A DNA stretch of 64,000 nt from Actinophytocola sp045807065 (GTDB taxonomy: Bacteria > Actinomycetota > Actinomycetes > Mycobacteriales > Pseudonocardiaceae), in contig NZ_JBJMIE010000212.1 of NCBI RefSeq assembly GCF_045807065.1, forward strand, positions 1 to 64,000, in the 5' to 3' direction. The notes below the pieces were generated by a model. The model was given only the letters and a program-made list of their open reading frames with translations. It made no database searches and was not told the DNA's origin. Every line of letters starts with the position of its first letter. Within the stretch, counting starts at the first letter, position 1. Of this stretch, positions 59,503 to 64,000 are shown one piece after another. The position numbers were made by a program, and so were the translations under genes.

Positions 59503-62500
59503 TCATCGATTCCTTCGCGGCGAGCGCCGACCTGATCGGCCGGCGCGTGCTGCTGCGCTGGGCGTTCGTGCCGGCGGCGGGGGAGACCACGGCCGACTGG
59601 CCGTCGGTCGTGATCCGGCGCAAGCGGCGCGACTTCGAGTTCCCGCCACCGACCTCGCGCGACCCGTACCTCGTCTACGACAGCGCGACGTTCCCGCCGG
59701 TGCCGTCGGCCACGCTGGCCGTGGCCGACCTGCCCGACCGCGACCGCACCGACGGCGCGGTGCGGATCCGGGAGCAGACGGTCACGGTCGCCGAGCTGAC
59801 CGCCGCCGGACCGCGCGAGGTCCTGCGCCGCACCGAGCGGACGGTCTTCGCCGCGGACCGCGTGATGCTGCGCCGCGAGGTCGAACTGCTCGACGTCGGC
59901 GGCCCCGGCGGGGACCTCGAACCCGGTGTCCCGTACTACTACCAGCTGGACAGCCCGGCGCTGCCGGACGGCCCGGAGCGCGACCGCTTCCGCATCACCG
60001 CGACCCCCGGCGAGGTGCACGGCAACCACCGCACGCTCTACGAGCTGATCCCCGAGGTCTACCGCCGGCACGACACGGTCACCCGGTTGCCGGACGCCGG
60101 CACCGGGTTGCTGCCCGAGGCGAACACCGCGGGCGGGCAGCTGCGCCGGTTCATGGACACGTTCGGCGCCGCCGTGGACGCGATGCTCAGCTCGGCCGAC
60201 GGGTTGCGCTCGCTGCGCAGCGCGTCCGACGTGGACAGCAAGTTCCTCCCGCTGCTGGCGCGGTGGATCGGCTGGGACCTGACCATCGAGGGCGACGTCG
60301 CGCGGCAGCGCAACGAGATCACCACCGCGCCCCGGCTCTACGGCGCGGTCGGCAGCATCCCGGGCCTGCGCAGTGTCGTCGACCACTACACCGGCTGGTC
60401 CACGCGGGTCGCCGAGTTCGCCCAGCACATCGTCCGGACGAACGCCGCCCCGCAGCGGAACCTGTTCGCGTCGGTGCGCCGCGACGGCACCTGGTGGGGT
60501 GCGGACGACGCGGCGCCGGTGCTGGGGTTCGCCGCGCCGGGTGACGTCGCGGTGGGCACGGACACCACGGCCGCGGCGCTCACCGGTTCGGTCGCCGAGC
60601 CGTTCGCGTTGCGCCCGGGGATGAGCGTGACGGTCGCCGCCGACGGCGGACTGCCGGCCACGGTCACCTTCGGCACGGCGGACTTCGCCGACATCGGCCG
60701 GGCGAGTGCCGGCGAGGTGGCCGTCGTGGTCAACCGGGTGGCCGGCGTGGTGGTCGCGGACGTCGCCGGCGGTGCGGTCCGGCTCAGCTCACCCTTGCAG
60801 GGCAAGGACTCCCGGGTCGAGGTGGCCGCGTCGGAGGCCAGCCTGGTGTCCCTGGACGGGGCGCCGCGCGGCCGGCTCGCCACGGTCGTCGACGCCGCGG
60901 AACGGCTGTGGGTGGCGCACGCGACCACGGTCGGGCCCGGCGAGATCCTGCCGCGCCTGCGGGTGAAGGCGTACCTGCGGGGCCGCTGGCAGGACACGCG
61001 GCCGGTCGAGGCGCGGCCGGTGGCGCCGCAGGCCGACCCGGCGGTCGTGGCGCTGCCGGGCGGCGACCTGTGGCTGGCGTGGGTGGAGAACCCGGGCACG
61101 GACCGCGCGGAGCTGCGCTGGCGCACGGGTGTGCCGAAGCCGTTGGCACCGGCCCAGCTGCGGGGCGAGTTCGGCGGCCCGTTCGCACTCGTCGTCGGCA
61201 CCCGGCTCGCGCTCACCGGCTACGGCCGCGCCGAGACGTTCCTGGTGCGGGCCGCCGACTACGCGACACTCGCCGATGCGACGGGGCAGGAGGTCGCGCA
61301 GGCCGTCAACGCCCAGCTCACCGGCGTGGGCGCGACCACGGCACCGGACGGTTCGCTCGTGTTGCGCACCACCGCGGCCGGGCCGGGGGTGGCGTTGCGC
61401 GTGGACCTGCCCGCCTCGTCGGCCGCCCGCGTGCTCGGCTTCGGAGACCGCGGGCTCCTCGGCAGCGGCGGCTGGGACGCCGAGGTCGCCTGGGGCCCGT
61501 CGGCGCCGGTCACCTCGGTACCGGTCGGCCGGCACGCCGACTGCACGGCGGCGGTCGATCCCAGCGGCGCAGTCCGTCTCGTGTGGACGACCCACGCCGG
61601 CGGCTCCTGGCGGCTCACGCGGGCCCGCTGGGACGGCCGGCTGCTCGTGCCGACCGCGACCGGCCTCGGCGTGCTGGCCCCCGACGGCACGTGGTCCGCG
61701 CTCACCACGGGCCTACCCGCCACCGACGTCCGCGGCGTCGCCGTCGACGCGGACGGGTCCACCTGGTACGCCACCGCAGCGGGTGCCGCCCTACGCCGGC
61801 CGGACGGCGCGATCACGGCGCTGACAAGGGCGTCCACGAGCAACGGCCTCGCCAGCGACGACGTGCGCGCGGTCGCGGTCGCGCCGGACGGGACGGTCTG
61901 GTTCGCGCACCCCACCGGTGCGAGCGCCCGGCTCCCCAACGGCACGTGGCGCACCGAGACGGCCAACCTGGCGAGCCCGGACGTCCGGCACGTCGCGGTC
62001 GACTCCCACGGGGCGGTCTGGTTCGCGACCGCCGCCGGTGTCTCCCGGCTGGCCGCCGGGGCCTGGACCACGCTGACGACCGCGGGCAGCCGGCACGTCG
62101 CGCCGGCCGCAGACGGGGTCTGGGTGGCCACCTCCGCCGGCCTGACGCGGATCGACGGCCAGGTCACCGCGATCGGCCTGGCCGCGCTCGGCCTCGGCGC
62201 GGCCGCCGACGACGTCCGGGCCGTCGCCGTGGACCCCACGCGGGACGACACCGTCTGGGCCGCCACCGCGGCCGGCGTGGTCGAGTTGCGTTCGGCCCGC
62301 ACCGCGCACCTGTACTCGACCGCGGACGGCCTGCCCTCCGCCGACATCACGGCGGTGACGGTCACCCCCGACGGCGTGGTCTGGGCGGGTACGACGGCCG
62401 GCCTCGGCCGCCGGGGGAGCGAGGGCTGGCGCCGGCTCACCACCGCGGACGGCCTGCCCGGCAACACCGTGCGGAGCCTGCACGGCCCGTGGTCCGCGCC

Positions 62501-63476
62501 GATGCGGTTCGCCCTCGACGGCGTGTCCGAGCGCGACCCGCACGTCCTGCGCGACGGCGACCGGCTGTGGCTGGCCTGGTCGCAGGTCCAGGCGGCGGGC
62601 GACGAGACCGACCGCAGGCGCCTGCGGCTGCGCCGGTTCGACTGGCCCGCCCCGGCCTGGTCCGAGCCGGTCGACGTGACCGACGGCGCCACCGACGCCG
62701 AGCCGGCGATCACCCCGCTGCCCGGCGGCGGCACGCGGGTGTACTTCCGGTCCAACCGCGGCGGCGGCCTCGGGATGTACACGGTGGACGTCTCCGGTGC
62801 GGACGCCGCGCCGGTGGTCACGCTGGTGGGTCCGGCCGCGGACACCAGTCCTGCGCCGGTCGTGCTGCCGGACGGTGTCGAGCTGCTGCTGTTCCGCAGC
62901 GACCGCAACGTCGCGCTCGGCCGGCTCGGCGGCGGGATCCCGGGGGAGACCGGCGCGGACGACAGCCGCCGCGCGCCGGAGGAGGCGGCCATCCGGCGCT
63001 TCGCGGGCTCGGTCACCGCGGCCCCCGCCGACCTCGACCGCAACCGCGGCCGGGGGCACTTCGGCGACCTGCTCGACTACACGCCCCAGCAACCGGACGG
63101 CGGCCCACTCGCCCCCGACGAGCTGTACACCCCGGGCACGATCGGCCTCTACGTCGAGCGCGGCCCCACCGGCCGGCCGCTGGTGCGCCGGGACGCCGAC
63201 CGCCTCAAGCAGCTGCTGCAACGGTTCCTGCCGGTGAACCTGCGCGCGGTCGTGGTGCTGCGCTCCGGCGAGCTGGACGAGGTGATCCCGCCACCCACCG
63301 ACGCCTACCGCGACAAGTTCCCGCTGGCCGAGCGCTACCAGGGCCTGACCGACGAGACCGCGGTCGTGCCGCGCGGCTGGCTGGTGTTCCTGTCCACCGA
63401 CGCCGAAAGCACCACCGCCGACCCCACCCACCTCACCACGCCGCGGCGGCGCAGCTGGTGGCCACCGTTCCGCTGA
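59499..63476 (+). CDS. eCIS gpI/Afp12-like baseplate protein fused to beta-propeller domains
   Basis: In this 1325-residue protein, residues ~170-330 carry the tail-protein-I core (LYELIPEVYRRHDTVTRLPD, SKFLPLLARWIGWDL, GAVGSIPGLRSVVDHYTGW). A long beta-rich middle precedes at least six Reg_prop-type blades (~720-1010) with the recurring pattern DVRAVAVAPDGTVWFA or DVRHVAVDSHGAVWFA. Then comes a WD/TolB-like stretch (AEPAITPLPGGGTRVYF, a landmark only) and a C-terminal region ending RGWLVFLSTD. Ordinary Afp12 proteins lack a propeller, so this baseplate arm may double as a ligand or cell-surface reader. Confidence 0.88.
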   Translation: MIIDSFAASADLIGRRVLLRWAFVPAAGETTADWPSVVIRRKRRDFEFPPPTSRDPYLVYDSATFPPVPSATLAVADLPDRDRTDGAVRIREQTVTVAELTAAGPREVLRRTERTVFAADRVMLRREVELLDVGGPGGDLEPGVPYYYQLDSPALPDGPERDRFRITATPGEVHGNHRTLYELIPEVYRRHDTVTRLPDAGTGLLPEANTAGGQLRRFMDTFGAAVDAMLSSADGLRSLRSASDVDSKFLPLLARWIGWDLTIEGDVARQRNEITTAPRLYGAVGSIPGLRSVVDHYTGWSTRVAEFAQHIVRTNAAPQRNLFASVRRDGTWWGADDAAPVLGFAAPGDVAVGTDTTAAALTGSVAEPFALRPGMSVTVAADGGLPATVTFGTADFADIGRASAGEVAVVVNRVAGVVVADVAGGAVRLSSPLQGKDSRVEVAASEASLVSLDGAPRGRLATVVDAAERLWVAHATTVGPGEILPRLRVKAYLRGRWQDTRPVEARPVAPQADPAVVALPGGDLWLAWVENPGTDRAELRWRTGVPKPLAPAQLRGEFGGPFALVVGTRLALTGYGRAETFLVRAADYATLADATGQEVAQAVNAQLTGVGATTAPDGSLVLRTTAAGPGVALRVDLPASSAARVLGFGDRGLLGSGGWDAEVAWGPSAPVTSVPVGRHADCTAAVDPSGAVRLVWTTHAGGSWRLTRARWDGRLLVPTATGLGVLAPDGTWSALTTGLPATDVRGVAVDADGSTWYATAAGAALRRPDGAITALTRASTSNGLASDDVRAVAVAPDGTVWFAHPTGASARLPNGTWRTETANLASPDVRHVAVDSHGAVWFATAAGVSRLAAGAWTTLTTAGSRHVAPAADGVWVATSAGLTRIDGQVTAIGLAALGLGAAADDVRAVAVDPTRDDTVWAATAAGVVELRSARTAHLYSTADGLPSADITAVTVTPDGVVWAGTTAGLGRRGSEGWRRLTTADGLPGNTVRSLHGPWSAPMRFALDGVSERDPHVLRDGDRLWLAWSQVQAAGDETDRRRLRLRRFDWPAPAWSEPVDVTDGATDAEPAITPLPGGGTRVYFRSNRGGGLGMYTVDVSGADAAPVVTLVGPAADTSPAPVVLPDGVELLLFRSDRNVALGRLGGGIPGETGADDSRRAPEEAAIRRFAGSVTAAPADLDRNRGRGHFGDLLDYTPQQPDGGPLAPDELYTPGTIGLYVERGPTGRPLVRRDADRLKQLLQRFLPVNLRAVVVLRSGELDEVIPPPTDAYRDKFPLAERYQGLTDETAVVPRGWLVFLSTDAESTTADPTHLTTPRRRSWWPPFR

Positions 63477-63494
63477 GCATCGAGGAGATCCACC

Positions 63495-64000
63495 ATGACA
63501 GAGCGGCCGACGCTTGCTCTGCGCGGCGAGTACCGCGACGTGCTGCGTGCCCCGGACGGCGCGGTCGTCTGGGACCGCGGCTGGAAGAACAACGCCATCG
63601 TCGGCGACTGCCGCAGGCTCCTGGCCGCGTTCATGCGTGGCGGCCCGGCCACCGACGGCCTGCTGGGGCTGCAGGTCGGCGCCGGGCTCGACGCGTGGGA
63701 CACCACCGGGCCGCCACCCGCGACCAGCGGCCAGACCGCGCTCGTCGACCCGCACCCGTTCACGCTGCCCTACACCCCGGGCGACGCGGGCAACAAGGTC
63801 ACCATCGACTTCCTCGACGGCGGCACGGTGTCCGGCGCACCGACCAACAAGCTGCAGATCCAGGCGAACCTCGGCAACCAGCAGCCGACCTGGCCGGACA
63901 GCTTCCACCCCACCGGCAACCTGCGTGAGTTCGGCCTGGTCGCCAGGCTCGCCGACGCCACCATCCTGATCAACTACGTGACCCATCCCGTCATCGCCAA
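63495..64000 (+). CDS. eCIS tail-fibre-like protein, partial at right edge
   Basis: The ATG at 63495 follows GAGGAG; 168 residues are visible and the gene continues off the window. The end (NLREFGLVARLADATILINYV, given as a landmark: LREFGLVARLADATILINY) matches the conserved fold of tail-fibre/collar proteins. It is probably a receptor-contacting or fibre-attachment component downstream of gpI. The AAA+ ATPase typical of eCIS loci is not in this window. Confidence 0.65.
   Translation, partial: MTERPTLALRGEYRDVLRAPDGAVVWDRGWKNNAIVGDCRRLLAAFMRGGPATDGLLGLQVGAGLDAWDTTGPPPATSGQTALVDPHPFTLPYTPGDAGNKVTIDFLDGGTVSGAPTNKLQIQANLGNQQPTWPDSFHPTGNLREFGLVARLADATILINYVTHPVIA

Overview
The window is a high-GC actinobacterial chromosome segment. 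Scr1/DUF5753 plus DUF397 regulators, SARP and LuxR-type pathway regulators, many GTG starts and ATGA/GTGA gene overlaps point to a filamentous actinomycete. The family is probably Pseudonocardiaceae or a relative (inference from gene content; no 16S gene is present). I saw no tRNA, rRNA, CRISPR array or intact insertion sequence.

Region 1 (1-27 kb) is the right end of a hybrid type I/type III polyketide cluster. Two modular PKS proteins, the second ending in a thioesterase, are followed by an FAD monooxygenase and MDR oxidoreductases. A tightly coupled minus-strand operon follows: dpgA, dpgB, dpgC, a ThDP decarboxylase, an aldehyde dehydrogenase and dpgD. It can make 3,5-dihydroxybenzoate from malonyl-CoA through 3,5-dihydroxyphenylacetyl-CoA and the glyoxylate. 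A divergent adenylation protein with a dead KR-like domain and no ACP could activate this starter. A MarR-controlled oxidoreductase, a vapBC pair, a Scr1-type regulator pair and a three-gene cassette (unknown protein, P-loop NTPase, class I tRNA-synthetase-like/ASCH fusion) are interspersed. A type II thioesterase closes this part.

Region 2 (27-36 kb) is regulatory: an ornithine-cyclodeaminase-like gene, a small SARP and a LuxR/LAL regulator form one operon. A 247-bp control region with three sets of 11-bp-spaced repeats separates it from a small secreted protein carrying three DMHW motifs. A large AfsR-type SARP/NB-ARC/TPR regulator follows.

Region 3 (35.8-43 kb) holds a shrunken ketosynthase-like gene without catalytic residues, an NmrA-like protein, LexA, a zinc-ribbon microprotein and a membrane sulfatase. 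It ends in gene debris (an ABC permease tail and an SDR tail).

Region 4 (43.2-64 kb, running off the right edge) is a contractile injection system (eCIS). In order it has a tail-terminator-like protein, sheath, tube, hub-assembly chaperone with an overlapping DUF6760-like ORF, three long hydrophobic tape-measure-position proteins, tube-cap, LysM/gpX, gpD, gpV, a polyproline protein in the spike-tip position, gp25, gpJ, a gpI/beta-propeller fusion and a fibre-like protein. The most striking signal is a T_TTT_TTA heptamer, containing a rare TTA codon, at the chaperone/DUF6760 junction. A -1 frameshift there would fuse the two frames, as in phage tail chaperones.
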